From: CAYUQT01 sp964446835
GTDB lineage: Bacteria > Planctomycetota > Phycisphaerae > UBA1845 > JAFGLZ01
Direction: 5' to 3'
NCBI GenBank assembly: GCA_964446835.1
Contig: CAYUQT010000010.1
Coordinates: forward strand, 62,001 to 126,000
DNA: 64,000 bases
A program made the position numbers and the translations under genes. The notes beneath the pieces are model-generated. The model saw only the letters and a program-made list of their open reading frames with translations, did not search any database and was not told where the DNA came from. This document shows, piece by piece, positions 46,976 through 56,661 of this stretch (position 1 is the stretch's first letter; every line of letters starts with the position of its first letter).

Positions 46976-49090
46976 ATGAGATTGACGATTTCCATATCGA
47001 GCGGCTTGGTGATGTCTCTTCTGGCGGCCACCGCCCTCTCGGCCCCGGGGGCCGACTGGCTGGTCGCTCCTCTGGCCAGAACCGCCGAGGTGCGCCCCTC
47101 GTCCGATGGCAAGGAGATCGTCCTCGACAACGGCCTGATCCGAAGGACCTTCCGCACCTCGCCGAACTTCGCCTGTGTCGAGTACCGCAACCTCATCACC
47201 GGCGCCTCTATCCTCCGCGGCGTCAAGCCCGAGGCGACGGTGGAGATCGACGGCCGTCGTTGCGACATCGGTGGTCTGAAAGGGCAGCCCGACTACGCCT
47301 ATCTCGATCCGGCGTGGCTGGCGCAGATGGCCGCCGACCCCGCGGCATTTCGGTACACCTCCTACACCGTGGGTAAGCCAAGGGCATGGTACCCCTGGCA
47401 GCCGAAGCGGCACGCGCCGGCCACCCCCTGGCCACCCAAGGGTGTGACACTGACAGCGGAGTTCAAACCCTCCGAGGCCATGCGGGCTCAATACGATGGG
47501 TTGTCGGTTCGAGTTACCTATGAGATCTACGACGGCATTCCCGTTCTGGCCAAGTATGTCACCCTCACCCATTCCGGCACCAAGCCCTTCACCATCGGCA
47601 GCTTCGAGGTCGAACTGCTGGCCGCCACAGAAGACCAGAAGCCTCGCCTCCACGTCGAGAGCAACTACGCCTTCAACACCATGAACACCACCTTCTGGGT
47701 CACCGATCCGGAGTATCCCACCCAGGTCGATTACACGTGTCAGGACCCGATCCTGATGGTCAGCAGGTATCCCAAGGCGATCGGCGTGCGGTTGGAGCCG
47801 GGCCAGTCGTTCGAGTCGTTCCGCACGATCGAGATCCTGTATGACAGCGACGACCGCGAGCGTCGCGGCCTGGCGCGTCGGCGGATGTATCGCACGCTGG
47901 CGCCCCAGGTCTGCGAGAACCCCATCTTCATGCACGTCCGCGACTCCAACCCCGATGTGGTGCGGAGGGCCGTCGATCAGTGCGCCGAGGTGGGCTTCGA
48001 GATGGTCATTCTGACCTTCGGCAGCGGCTTCAATATCGAGAGCGAAGACGCCAAGTACATCGCCGACTTCAAGAAGCTGGTGGACTACGCCCATTCGCGC
48101 GGCATTGAGATCGGCGGCTACACGCTGATGTGCGCCTCTCGCGATGCCGGCCCCGAACGCAACTGCATCTCGCCGCAGACCCAAAAGCCCGGCAGCATGT
48201 TCGGCCAGAGCGCGTGTCTGGGCAGCGTCTACGTCGATGAGTACTCGCGCCGCACGCTGAACCTCATGCAGGCCACCGGTATGGACATGATCGAGACCGA
48301 CGGCCCCTTCCATGGCGATGTCTGTGCCTCGACGAAGCACGCCCATCACACCGGTCTGGCCGACTCACAGTTGCGACAGTGGGAGGCGTGCTGCGGGTTC
48401 TACCACAAGCTCCGGGAGCGGGGGGTATTCATCAATACGCCCGACTGGTACTACCTCAACGGCAGCAACAAGTGCGCGATGGGCTACAAAGAGACGAACT
48501 TCAGTCTGCCCCGCTGGCGGCAGATCCTGATCTCGCGGCAGAACATTTACGATTCTACGTTCGAGAAGACTCCGAGCATGGGCTGGATGTTCGTGCCGCT
48601 GGTGGAGTATCACGGTGGGGGGGCGGCGGCCACCTTCGAGCCGCTCTCAAAGCACCTCAAGGAGTACGAATGGCATCTGGCCCAGAACTTCGGCAGCGGC
48701 GTCCAGGCCTGCTACCGGGGGCCTCGCCTGTTCGACACGGACGAGACGAAGGCCGTGGTCAAGAAGTGGGTCGACTTCTACCGGAAGTATCGCACGATCC
48801 TCGATTCGGACCTCATCCACATCCGCCGGGCAGATGGCAGGGACATCGACGCCATGATCCACGTCAACTCCCAGTGTCCGCAGAAGGCCTTGGCGATGGT
48901 ATATAACCCCACGGATGCCGCCATCGACACCCGCCTGACGCTTCCGCTGTACTACACAGGCCTGACGGACAAGGCAATGATTCGCCAGCAAGAGGGTTCG
49001 GCGACCGAGTATCGGCTCGACCGCGAGTACAACGTGACGGTTCCGGTCAACGTGCCGGCCAAGGGGATCACGTGGTTCGTCGTCGAGTAG
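46976..49090 (+). CDS. Exported alpha-galactosidase-like glycoside hydrolase
   Basis: The 704-residue protein has a signal peptide (SLLAATALSAPGA) and a GGGAGG site before its ATG. An N-terminal beta domain (~30-300; LDNGLIRRTFRTSPNFACVEYRN) leads to a TIM barrel (~310-610). The GMDMIETDGPFHGD stretch puts Asp residues at a strand end, as in the GH27/GH36 clan, and YLNGSNKCAMGYKETNFSLPRW follows. A short C-terminal beta domain closes the protein. Action on alpha-galactosides or related sugars is inferred from this layout. It heads a three-gene unit with a sialidase-like and a UroD-like gene. Confidence 0.75.
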   Translation: MRLTISISSGLVMSLLAATALSAPGADWLVAPLARTAEVRPSSDGKEIVLDNGLIRRTFRTSPNFACVEYRNLITGASILRGVKPEATVEIDGRRCDIGGLKGQPDYAYLDPAWLAQMAADPAAFRYTSYTVGKPRAWYPWQPKRHAPATPWPPKGVTLTAEFKPSEAMRAQYDGLSVRVTYEIYDGIPVLAKYVTLTHSGTKPFTIGSFEVELLAATEDQKPRLHVESNYAFNTMNTTFWVTDPEYPTQVDYTCQDPILMVSRYPKAIGVRLEPGQSFESFRTIEILYDSDDRERRGLARRRMYRTLAPQVCENPIFMHVRDSNPDVVRRAVDQCAEVGFEMVILTFGSGFNIESEDAKYIADFKKLVDYAHSRGIEIGGYTLMCASRDAGPERNCISPQTQKPGSMFGQSACLGSVYVDEYSRRTLNLMQATGMDMIETDGPFHGDVCASTKHAHHTGLADSQLRQWEACCGFYHKLRERGVFINTPDWYYLNGSNKCAMGYKETNFSLPRWRQILISRQNIYDSTFEKTPSMGWMFVPLVEYHGGGAAATFEPLSKHLKEYEWHLAQNFGSGVQACYRGPRLFDTDETKAVVKKWVDFYRKYRTILDSDLIHIRRADGRDIDAMIHVNSQCPQKALAMVYNPTDAAIDTRLTLPLYYTGLTDKAMIRQQEGSATEYRLDREYNVTVPVNVPAKGITWFVVE

Positions 49091-49134
49091 CCGCAACGGC
49101 GACAGGCAGCCCTGAGAAAGGAGTGTCCACGATC

Positions 49135-50319
49135 ATGATGCGTTTTGCCTACATCGGGTTGTTCTTTCAGTGCGCGGTGGCCGCTCAGGCCCAAGAGCCG
49201 ACCGGCGCCAAGACGTTCGCTGTGACGGATTATGCCCGCAAGGTGATCTACCATTCACCGCAGAGCCCCGGCTACACCTGTTGGGTCGGGGCATGGCTCA
49301 TGCCCGATCAGAGCATCATGGTGGCGTTCACTCAGGCCACCGGCCCTGTGACTGGCCGGAAGCAGTCCCCCAAGGACCTCCAGACCCGCCTGGGCTGGCC
49401 ACCCGAGGGTATGCCCGCCTATGACATGACCGGGTTGGACCTGCGTAATGTCCACCTCCGATCGAAAGACGGTGGGACCACGTGGGAGAAGGTCAGCGCC
49501 GACGGTTTCACCAGTCCGCTGAACGGCGTCACCGGCGAGTGCGAGACGGCCCTGCCCGATGGCACCGTCCTCCGTGGCGTCTTCGGTTTCTACCTGCCCT
49601 ACAATCCCGAGCTGCCGCAGACGGGCTTCCTCCAACGCAGTCTCGACGGCACCCGGACGTGGGGCAAGCCGGAACTGCCCGTCGACCCGAAGCAGTACAC
49701 CCTTTGGCCCAGACGGATGCGCGTCCTGAAAGACGGCCGCCTCATTCTCATGGGCGGCATCGCCCACGCACCGGCCAATACCCACACACGTGTAGAGTAT
49801 GTCCAGCTTCTGGAGCCGTACTTGGCCGTCTCCAAAGACGGCGGCAAGACCTGGAGTCCGCCCATTCCGGCCGTACCGGAGGAGCATCGCAAGACCTGGA
49901 AGTGCGAAGAGTGCGACGCTGCGGAGCTGCCTAACGGCGATCTCTTGTTCGTCTTTCGCCGGCCGGCACCCGACGGTCCACCCCGCGAGGTTCGCTGGCA
50001 GGGGCTGGTCGCCAAACGTGGCGAAACGTGGACACCGGTCCGCGTCGGTCCGGCCCCGTTTCCCCACAGCGGGCATCCGGAGCTTCTGGCCACTCGTGAA
50101 GGCGCAATCCTTCACGTGGCGACCTCGGGCATCCACGCCACCGTCGACGGCGGCGTCTCCTGGCAGAAGCTCGATGTGCCCGGCACCGATTACTATCCCC
50201 GGAGCGTCCAGATGCCCGACGGCCGCATCTTCGTCTTCGCACACGTGGGCAGCGACGATCCCTACGGCAAGGCGGACCAGTCCATCACCATGCAGACCTT
50301 CCGCCTGAGACCCAGATGA
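49135..50319 (+). CDS. Exported sialidase-like protein with BNR/Asp-box repeats
   Basis: ATG 49135 has AAAGGAG 10 nt upstream. The 394-residue protein has a signal peptide and a six-bladed propeller with Asp-boxes SKDGGTTW, SLDGTRTW, SKDGGKTW and TVDGGVSW. Arg residues of the expected catalytic triad type occur (LWPRRMRVLKDGRL, YYPRSVQMPDGRIF), but I cannot assign the full sialidase active site. It may be an exo-sialidase or another propeller hydrolase. It follows the alpha-galactosidase-like gene by 44 nt, so they are very likely cotranscribed. Confidence 0.8.
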   Translation: MMRFAYIGLFFQCAVAAQAQEPTGAKTFAVTDYARKVIYHSPQSPGYTCWVGAWLMPDQSIMVAFTQATGPVTGRKQSPKDLQTRLGWPPEGMPAYDMTGLDLRNVHLRSKDGGTTWEKVSADGFTSPLNGVTGECETALPDGTVLRGVFGFYLPYNPELPQTGFLQRSLDGTRTWGKPELPVDPKQYTLWPRRMRVLKDGRLILMGGIAHAPANTHTRVEYVQLLEPYLAVSKDGGKTWSPPIPAVPEEHRKTWKCEECDAAELPNGDLLFVFRRPAPDGPPREVRWQGLVAKRGETWTPVRVGPAPFPHSGHPELLATREGAILHVATSGIHATVDGGVSWQKLDVPGTDYYPRSVQMPDGRIFVFAHVGSDDPYGKADQSITMQTFRLRPR

Positions 50320-50404
50320 CTGTGCAATCCGCACACTCGTCGCCCGGATCGAGACGTTGGGCATGATTCGGAATCACGGTTGACCGCACAGGCAGGGCGT
50401 TCCG

Positions 50405-51520
50405 ATGACCGATACCGCACGTTTGGCGATGGACACGATTCTGCACAAGCCCACATCGGGCATCCCTCTCTGGATGATCCATCTCATGGAGCACGCCTTC
50501 ATCGAGCGGATCGCCGGCGTGGCGCCCGGTGACTACCGCCGGCGCACCGAAGAGGTCTACCTCGCCTGTCAGCGAAACATCGGCGTGTGTCTGATCGACC
50601 AGTTCATCCCCGAAAACCCGCTGACCATGGGCGACCACGGCTATGAGGGGACGTCCAAGGGGGCTACCACCGGAGCGGACCATGTCGTCCTCGATGACGT
50701 CGTCATCGACTCGCCCGAGGCCGTCGTCGATCACATGGAACGGTTCGTGTTCCCTCGACTGCGGAAGGCCGTGGCCGAGTTCGACGAGGATCGGCGGGTG
50801 CGTGAGATCCTCGCGTCCGAGTCCGACATTCAGAAACGCCTCGGCCCGACGATCCTCAAGTCCGGCTTCGACATCGTCACGTTCCCGACGTTCGCCTACG
50901 GCGACTACGGCTACGCCGACTACTTCATGGCCTACGCCCTGTACCCGGAGGTGATCGAGCGGCACTTCTCGCTTCAGGCCGACCTGGCCCTTTTGAACAA
51001 CCGGGCGGCCGCCAGGGCCTATGTCGAAGGGCATCTGCCGCCGCTGCACCGCCTGGACTACGACGTGGCCGACTCTCGCGGGCCTCTTGTCGACATCCGA
51101 TCGTTGGATCGCATCTGGTTCCCCCATTTCGAGCGTTGCCTGGCCCCCATGTTCAAGACGGACGTCCGGCTGATCTGGCACTGCGACGGCAACCTGATGT
51201 CGATGGTGCCGCGACTGCTCGATGTCGGCATTCGAGGCTTCCAGGGCTTCCAGTATGAGGACGGAATGGACTACGAGGCGATCTGTCGCATGAAGTCTCG
51301 CGATGGCGACGACCTGACGATCATCGCCGGAGTCTCGGTGACACGGACGCTGCCCTACGGAACGCCCGACGATGTCCGTCGGGAACTCGCATGGCTGGTG
51401 GAGAACGGACCTCGAACGGGTCTGTTTCTGGGGTGCTCATCGTCCGTAGCGCCCGGTGCGCCGTGGGACAACATCTGGGCGCTCGTCGAGGGCTTGAGAC
51501 ACTACCGCTCGTCCCGATGA
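50405..51520 (+). CDS. Uroporphyrinogen decarboxylase-family protein
   Basis: The 371-residue protein has the URO-D/MtaA fold pattern: MERFVFPRLRKAVAEFD, GFDIVTFPTFAYGDYGYADYFMAYALYPEVIERHF, and the metal- or ligand-site-like VRLIWHCDGNLMSMVPRLLDVGIRGFQGFQ. It lacks the N-terminal features of HemE, and its context is not heme synthesis. Members like this in planctomycete and related genomes cluster with glycoside hydrolases; some family members are corrinoid methyltransferases. A role in processing a methylated or otherwise modified sugar is a guess from context. It is the last gene of the unit. Confidence 0.8.
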   Translation: MTDTARLAMDTILHKPTSGIPLWMIHLMEHAFIERIAGVAPGDYRRRTEEVYLACQRNIGVCLIDQFIPENPLTMGDHGYEGTSKGATTGADHVVLDDVVIDSPEAVVDHMERFVFPRLRKAVAEFDEDRRVREILASESDIQKRLGPTILKSGFDIVTFPTFAYGDYGYADYFMAYALYPEVIERHFSLQADLALLNNRAAARAYVEGHLPPLHRLDYDVADSRGPLVDIRSLDRIWFPHFERCLAPMFKTDVRLIWHCDGNLMSMVPRLLDVGIRGFQGFQYEDGMDYEAICRMKSRDGDDLTIIAGVSVTRTLPYGTPDDVRRELAWLVENGPRTGLFLGCSSSVAPGAPWDNIWALVEGLRHYRSSR

Positions 51521-51940
51521 CGATCGACCCTCCATGGGGCGTAGTCGGTTTGCAGAGGGGGGGCGACCTGCCATAGCCCGCGTTTCCGGGGGGCGCGGCC
51601 CCACTCTTTGAGAGGGAAGGGGAGGCATCCTTCGATCGTCGACGCCATCCCGCGTGCGCTCGTTTGCCGACCCCCAGTATTGGCACGGCCGTCGTTATTG
51701 GACCGTTAAGCAGGAGGTATTAGAGGACCCATCAATCCTCGTTCGATCGGAATCTGTCTGGAGTCATCGCCAACGCCCCAGAATAACGGAGGGATCGCCG
51801 CCGTACGCTGCTCACATCTGAAGACCGCCACCTTCACTCGCGAGGCGGGTGGGTCCCGCTAAGCGGCACCGAGGTCCAAGCCGAGAATACATGCAGAACG
51901 AGAAGTGTCACTTGAAGCCCTGTTGTGAGGAGGGTACGTG
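51521..51940. other. Intergenic region, 420 bp
   Basis: I see no gene or clear promoter. The right end holds the GAGGAGGG ribosome site of the PilZ gene. Confidence 0.4.
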
Positions 51941-52252
51941 ATGGAATTCGATCGTCCGAGTGATTATCAAATCGAGAAGACCCGTCGGCTGTCTGAGCGA
52001 ATGCCTGTCTTTGAGCGAGCCACCTGGAAGCGAGAAGGCTGGCACGACTGGAGAACGGGATTGCTCGTCAACGTCTCCGATTCGGGCCTGTCCTTCCTGA
52101 CCGATCCCGAGAAGGTGCCACCCGTGGGGCGTCAGATCACGCTCCGAGTGGGCACGCGACTATGGCACCGTCCGGCCAAGGTCGTTCGTGTGGATCATCT
52201 TTCGGGGACGCTCGATCTGGTCGCAGCGGAGTTCTCGCCTCCCACGGCATGA
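51941..52252 (+). CDS. PilZ-domain protein (putative cyclic-di-GMP receptor)
   Basis: The 104-residue protein is a single PilZ domain. The RxxxR motif is RLSER near residue 18 and the (D/N)xSxxG motif is NVSDSG near residue 47. Both are needed for cyclic-di-GMP binding, so binding is likely. ATG 51941 is preferred over GTG 51938 by its distance to GAGGAGGG. It stands alone; as the window has flagellar genes, a motility link is possible but they are 10 kb away. Confidence 0.8.
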   Translation: MEFDRPSDYQIEKTRRLSERMPVFERATWKREGWHDWRTGLLVNVSDSGLSFLTDPEKVPPVGRQITLRVGTRLWHRPAKVVRVDHLSGTLDLVAAEFSPPTA

Positions 52253-52386
52253 ACCCGTGCCGGTCAGGTCGGCACATTCCGGAAGGCTGTCTCATCCGGA
52301 TGCGGGGTAGGAACTCCGGACAGGGTACCGCTCGCGGGCTTCCGTTTGGGGTAGGCACAACCACGGACGGTGTGCTGGAACCGATT

Positions 52387-53544
52387 CTAGCGGCCCGGAG
52401 TCACACTGGCCCAGCCCGAATCATCCGGCGTCAACTGCTCGTAGTTCTTGAAGAGCTGGCCCCACGGTGAATCCAACGCCTGCTGCACCAGAGGCTTGCC
52501 CCACAGCGGATACCACAGGTAGTCGTGATAGGCGATGCTGGCCAGATAGCTCCACGGGGCCAGCCAGGTCTTCAGCGACCACTCCAGCGGCTTCTTGAGG
52601 AAGCCCCAGTAGATGCGATGCTGCATCCGGCTGGCAAACGTCATCTTCTTGAACGGACCGACAAACTGCCAGTTCTCATTGATCAGCGACGGATCCCCGA
52701 CGATCTCGATGTCCTCGACCTTCCCGCAACCGAGTCCAAGTTCATGCGCCAGACGGATGAACTTGATCTTCATGGGATCGAAGCCCATCAGCTTGGCTGC
52801 CACGGCGTCGATGGCCACCTGGTCGGACGAGGCGAGGATCACGTTCTTGACGTAGGGCGTCATGCAGCGGGGGCCGGGCCCGTCGCCCGCGAACGTCCCG
52901 TCCATGACGGCGAAAACGCCGCGGTGGATCTTCTTCTGGATCATCAGCAGGTCCACCAGCGTTTCGTGGATGACCGGGTGCGTCCAGTGCCGCCGCTCGT
53001 TCAGCAACCCCCCGAAGGCGTTCTTCATCGCCCCGGTCGTCGTCGTGAAGACGTGGGTCTTGATCGTCGGCAGGTGGATGATGTTCTCGCCGATGAACCG
53101 CTTGGGAATGCTGAAGCCCTTCGGATAGACCTGATTGAGGCACAGGAAGTCCTTGGTCAGATCGCCGACGGCATCGCGAACATTGATCCACTCAGGGTCT
53201 TCGTAAAGGTGAACGTTGCCCAACCCGTACTTCTGAATGACCGGAAGCTGCTTGTTGGCCACCTCGCCCTTCTTGGCACTGACCACCACGGTGCGGTTGT
53301 GGCAACCGTGAATCTTCTTGGGCGAGTAGCCGTCCTTGAGCATCGCCTTGATAACACCTTCCATCTGCCAGGGAACCGTCGAGCAGGCGGGGAAGAAGTA
53401 GTGCCAACTGATATTGATCTTCAAACCCGTCTCGGCCTTCGGATCGATGACTTCCCTGTAACCGGCCGCGTTCATCAGTTTGTGATAGTCGGCCAGGACG
53501 GTCTGAGGTGACGTTTTCAGAATCGCTACGCGTGATGAAGACAT
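52387..53544 (-). CDS. DUF362 family protein
   Basis: The 385-residue protein matches the DUF362 layout: INISWHYFFPACSTVPWQMEGVIKAML, then a block with THVFTTTTGAMKNAFGGLLN and VMDGTFAGDGPGPRCMTPYVKNVILASSDQVAIDAVAAKLMGFDP. The last is the signature region, with Asp and a Gly-rich loop. Some members carry extra ferredoxin domains; none is seen here. The family function is unknown. The C-terminal 90 residues are Trp- and Tyr-rich, maybe membrane-associated. Confidence 0.85.
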   Translation of the reverse strand: MSSSRVAILKTSPQTVLADYHKLMNAAGYREVIDPKAETGLKINISWHYFFPACSTVPWQMEGVIKAMLKDGYSPKKIHGCHNRTVVVSAKKGEVANKQLPVIQKYGLGNVHLYEDPEWINVRDAVGDLTKDFLCLNQVYPKGFSIPKRFIGENIIHLPTIKTHVFTTTTGAMKNAFGGLLNERRHWTHPVIHETLVDLLMIQKKIHRGVFAVMDGTFAGDGPGPRCMTPYVKNVILASSDQVAIDAVAAKLMGFDPMKIKFIRLAHELGLGCGKVEDIEIVGDPSLINENWQFVGPFKKMTFASRMQHRIYWGFLKKPLEWSLKTWLAPWSYLASIAYHDYLWYPLWGKPLVQQALDSPWGQLFKNYEQLTPDDSGWASVTPGR

Positions 53545-53929
53545 GATGTCTTAAACCCACTCCAAAATGACGATGGTTGTGCGGGAATTCCCATATCCCA
53601 CGCACGGACTCTAAAGTGTATCTCCTTGGTTCGGCAAAGACAAACCGGTACTTCGCGATGGAGTCATATCTCCTGTCCCCTCTTCATCCAGCCCAAAACT
53701 GAGCACGACGCTCTCACCGCCGAGGCTCAGACGCTTGGCCGGCGATCCGAGTCGGGGAAGTGACGACTCCCTCGGAGACCATGAGCTTCCTCAAGAATTG
53801 GCTCAACGACCCCATTCCGGGCAGCGACAGGGTCTGCGCAGAGTTTCTTACGCCAGGGTGTCGGGCGCGGTTCGGCAGTCTCCAGAAAAAGGTGCCCGCA
53901 CCGGGGAGTTCGGTGCGGAATTGCGGCGG
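53545..53929. other. Intergenic region, 385 bp, with a decayed gene fragment
   Basis: It holds the hemerythrin-like remnant at 53748-53853. No intact gene was recognised; the 97-codon plus frame at 53735 is in another register and has no features. Confidence 0.45.
53748..53853 (+). pseudogene. Decayed C-terminal fragment of a bacteriohemerythrin
   Basis: One plus-strand register reads GEVTTPSETMSFLKNWL, then NDPIPGSDRVCAEFL. Bacteriohemerythrins end with the pattern FLKDWLxNHIxxxDxxY, in which His and Asp bind the diiron site. Here the His is Pro and the final Tyr is Cys, while the Asp is kept. Nothing upstream matches the rest of the family, so this is a remnant of about 35 codons. Confidence 0.55.
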
Positions 53930-55081
53930 TTAGCGGGACCGCCGAGTCAGGAATCCCAGGCCTGCCAGGCCGAACATCGCCAGGCTCAGGGGTTCGGGTA
54001 CGATGGCGTTGACTTCGAAGATGCGTGATCCGCCGTTGGCGACGGTTCGAGTGATCTCGATGCGGAAGTCATTTCCCGACAGTTGGCCGGCGCCAAACAG
54101 GCGGTTGACCGCGCCGCTGTAGTGGTTAAGGTCGATCACGTCCACCAGGGTGTCCTCGACATAGAACCGCACGAGTTCGGTTCCGCGGTACTCTGTGTCC
54201 CCGTCAGCGGCGATTTCGATCTGATAGCCCCAGATCTGCACATTGGATGCCGTGCTCCAGGAAATGAAATCGATCGTTTCGGTTCCGGCATCGAAGGTGT
54301 TGTCTCGATTGTCGGCCGTACCGGCATCGGAGAAGATGAACGAACTGGGTTCGATCCCGCCATTGTTGTTGCCGAAGACGTCCTCGATCGTGTCGCCCGG
54401 GATGCTGGCGCTGGAGGCGAAGTTGTAGGACAGCCCCGCCGCTTCGTCGCCGTAGCCGTTCGTGACGGCATTGAAGAGGTTCTGATCGACACTCATGATG
54501 GATGACATGGCATCCGGAACGATTGCGTCGACCTCACACAATCGCGGGCCGCTGCCGTTGTGACGCGTCAACTTGATCTCGAAATCCTTGCCGATCTGGG
54601 CAACGGGGAAGGTGCGATTCAGGCTTCCCCACCCGTTCTGTGCGTTGTCGTCGAAGAAGTCGTCCTGCTCGCCGGCCACGCCGAAGGTGAACAGTTGCGT
54701 GCCTCGGTTGTAGCCCTGCGAGGGGCCCTCGGAACCCAGGGCGACGCTGTAACCCTGGAGGATGACCGGCGAGGTTGTCTGCCACCGCACGTAGTCGATC
54801 GTCTCACCGCCGTCGCCCATGACGTTATTGCCGTTGTCGGCTACGCCCCCGTCGGCGAACATGAAATCACCGGGCTCGATCGGTCCGGAGTTCTGGCCAA
54901 AGGCTTCCTGAATCTGATCGATGCCGAACAGGGGCGAGCTGGTTGTGAAGTTCGTTCCCCGACCTGCGGGATCATCGCCGACACCGTTGGTCGTGGCGTT
55001 GAATACCACAGTATCGAGTCCGGCATAAGCCGACGACGCAAACGCCACGGCACACAGCATTGTTGCGAATGTCCTTGTCAT
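53930..55081 (-). CDS. PEP-CTERM protein with an internal duplication
   Basis: ATG 55081 has a GGAGGGAG site; the protein has 383 residues with a signal peptide ending SSAYAG. Two similar halves follow, ~18-190 and ~195-360: VFNATTNGVGDDPAG against LFNAVTNGYGDEAAG, and IEPGDFMFADGGVADNGNN against IEPSSFIFSDAGTADNRDN, each ending with an LNxFEI/RIEITR block. The C-terminus is a full PEP-CTERM signal (VPEPLSLAMFGLAGLGFLTRRSR-like), which in known cases is processed by exosortase. It is presumably an extracellular, surface-linked protein of unknown function. Confidence 0.88.
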   Translation of the reverse strand: MTRTFATMLCAVAFASSAYAGLDTVVFNATTNGVGDDPAGRGTNFTTSSPLFGIDQIQEAFGQNSGPIEPGDFMFADGGVADNGNNVMGDGGETIDYVRWQTTSPVILQGYSVALGSEGPSQGYNRGTQLFTFGVAGEQDDFFDDNAQNGWGSLNRTFPVAQIGKDFEIKLTRHNGSGPRLCEVDAIVPDAMSSIMSVDQNLFNAVTNGYGDEAAGLSYNFASSASIPGDTIEDVFGNNNGGIEPSSFIFSDAGTADNRDNTFDAGTETIDFISWSTASNVQIWGYQIEIAADGDTEYRGTELVRFYVEDTLVDVIDLNHYSGAVNRLFGAGQLSGNDFRIEITRTVANGGSRIFEVNAIVPEPLSLAMFGLAGLGFLTRRSR

Positions 55082-55377
55082 TTCAGTATCTCCCTCCGTC
55101 AATCTCCGCTGAGTGCATATGTTTGGGATAAGACAAACCGACAGAAGCAGCGTAAACGATTACCTGCGAGAGGAGCATCTTCCCGTCCGTAACCCTCCGC
55201 TACTTCCCCAAGACAGATTTTCCATCAAGCCGTCTGCAAAGTCAATGGAAACATGACCATCATGGAGCCCGCGAAGGCGGGTGCCGGACCTGCCCCTTGT
55301 GTCTCCGGACCGCTGCTTCTATAAACAAGGCTACCAGCGTTCGGGAAACGAAGTTCAACAGGATCGCGAGCGGGTTC

Positions 55378-56661
55378 ATGAGACGATTGGTTCCAGTCGT
55401 TCTGCTTCTGCTGACTGCGGTCGGTTGCCGCAGGGCCGAGGAGCCCAAGGCTGTTCTCAAGTTCGCCCATGCCGTCACGAGCGGGTCGGGCAAGCCGATC
55501 CTTGAAGACGCGATTCGGGAGTTCGAGAAGAATCACCCCGGCATCCGCATCAAGCAGATGGTGCAGAACGATACCGAGTATCAGAAACAGGGGCTCCAGT
55601 CGTTGCTTCAGGGTGGGGATCCGCCGGATGTCTTCTTCGAATGGGCGGGGTATCGGGTCGATCGGAAGGTTCGTGACGGTTATGCAGCCGACCTGACCGA
55701 CGTTCTCAAGAAGGATAATTGGAAAGATACATTCATTGACAATGCATGGAACGATACGAAGGTGGACGGGCGGTACTACATGATTCCCGATTCCATCGGG
55801 CCTTCCGTTCTCTATTGGTATAACCGCAAGATCATCGAGAAGCATCACCTGTCGGAGCCCAAGAGCTATGAAGAGCTGATCGGCCTGTTGCGCAAGTTGA
55901 AGGCTGCAGGAGAGGTGCCGGTCTACTTCGGCAACCGTGACGTCTGGCCGATGGGGAACTGGGGAGCTCATATCGTCCATCGCGCCATCGGGCGGCAACT
56001 GTTCGACGATACCCTGCGGCTCAAGCCGGGTACCAGCCTTGCGCATCCTGAATTCGTGCGGGCGCTCAAGATGATCGAGCAGTGGGCCAAGGAAGGCTTC
56101 TTCAATCCTGGCTTCATGGCGATCACCGACGCCGATGCCATGATCGGCTTCTTCCACGGAAAGGGGGTCTTTCACCCCCTGGGCAGTTGGACCGTCCAGG
56201 AGGCAAGGGCGTCGGCACCCCCCGGCTTCGAATACGGGTGTTTCAATCTTCCCCCGATGGCCGACGGTAAGGGCGACCAGACCACTTTGATGGTGGTGAC
56301 CGTCGGCTTCATGATCAGCAAGACGACCAAGCATTTCGAGTTGGCGGTCGAGTTTCTGCGACATCTCAGCAGTCGATCGGTTCAGGAGCGGCGAGCGGCA
56401 TCCGGTTCCATCAGCCCCCTCAAGGGCGTGATGCGGTCGGACATCACCGATCCTCACCTCATGCGGGTCATGGAGGCGATCGGTCAGGCCAAGAGCTTCC
56501 TCGCCTCGCCGGACACGGGATATCCGATCGATGTGGCAAACCGTCTGTACGATGCGATCGCACTGGTGGCCGACGGCAAGGCCGACGCAGAGACGGCTCT
56601 GAAGAAGGCGGAAGAACAGGTCGCACCGTGGCGGAAGGCGGCCGCGGAGAAAGGGCGATGA
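55378..56661 (+). CDS. Sugar ABC transporter substrate-binding lipoprotein
   Basis: The 427-residue protein is a family 1 solute-binding protein (CUT1 type). It has a lipobox TAVGC (Cys near residue 17) and family patterns LEDAIREFEKNHPGIRIKQMVQNDTEYQKQGLQSLLQGGDPPDVFFEWAG and GGWTVQEA-like regions with FHPLGSWTVQEARASAP. ATG 55378 is chosen because it begins the signal peptide; 27 upstream codons are open. The ligand is probably an oligosaccharide, not determinable here. The last codons overlap the permease start by 4 nt (ATGA). Confidence 0.92.
   Translation: MRRLVPVVLLLLTAVGCRRAEEPKAVLKFAHAVTSGSGKPILEDAIREFEKNHPGIRIKQMVQNDTEYQKQGLQSLLQGGDPPDVFFEWAGYRVDRKVRDGYAADLTDVLKKDNWKDTFIDNAWNDTKVDGRYYMIPDSIGPSVLYWYNRKIIEKHHLSEPKSYEELIGLLRKLKAAGEVPVYFGNRDVWPMGNWGAHIVHRAIGRQLFDDTLRLKPGTSLAHPEFVRALKMIEQWAKEGFFNPGFMAITDADAMIGFFHGKGVFHPLGSWTVQEARASAPPGFEYGCFNLPPMADGKGDQTTLMVVTVGFMISKTTKHFELAVEFLRHLSSRSVQERRAASGSISPLKGVMRSDITDPHLMRVMEAIGQAKSFLASPDTGYPIDVANRLYDAIALVADGKADAETALKKAEEQVAPWRKAAAEKGR

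Noticed and set aside
46080..46979. A 299-codon plus frame over the repeat region, in which the repeats lie in one register (CEVCVESVT-like)
   Set aside because: The in-frame spacing is notable and is reported as a finding, but the composition is low-complexity, no domain is seen and the minus strand is also open.
53735..54028. A 97-codon plus frame over the hemerythrin remnant
   Set aside because: It is in a different register and continues into the antisense of the PEP-CTERM gene.
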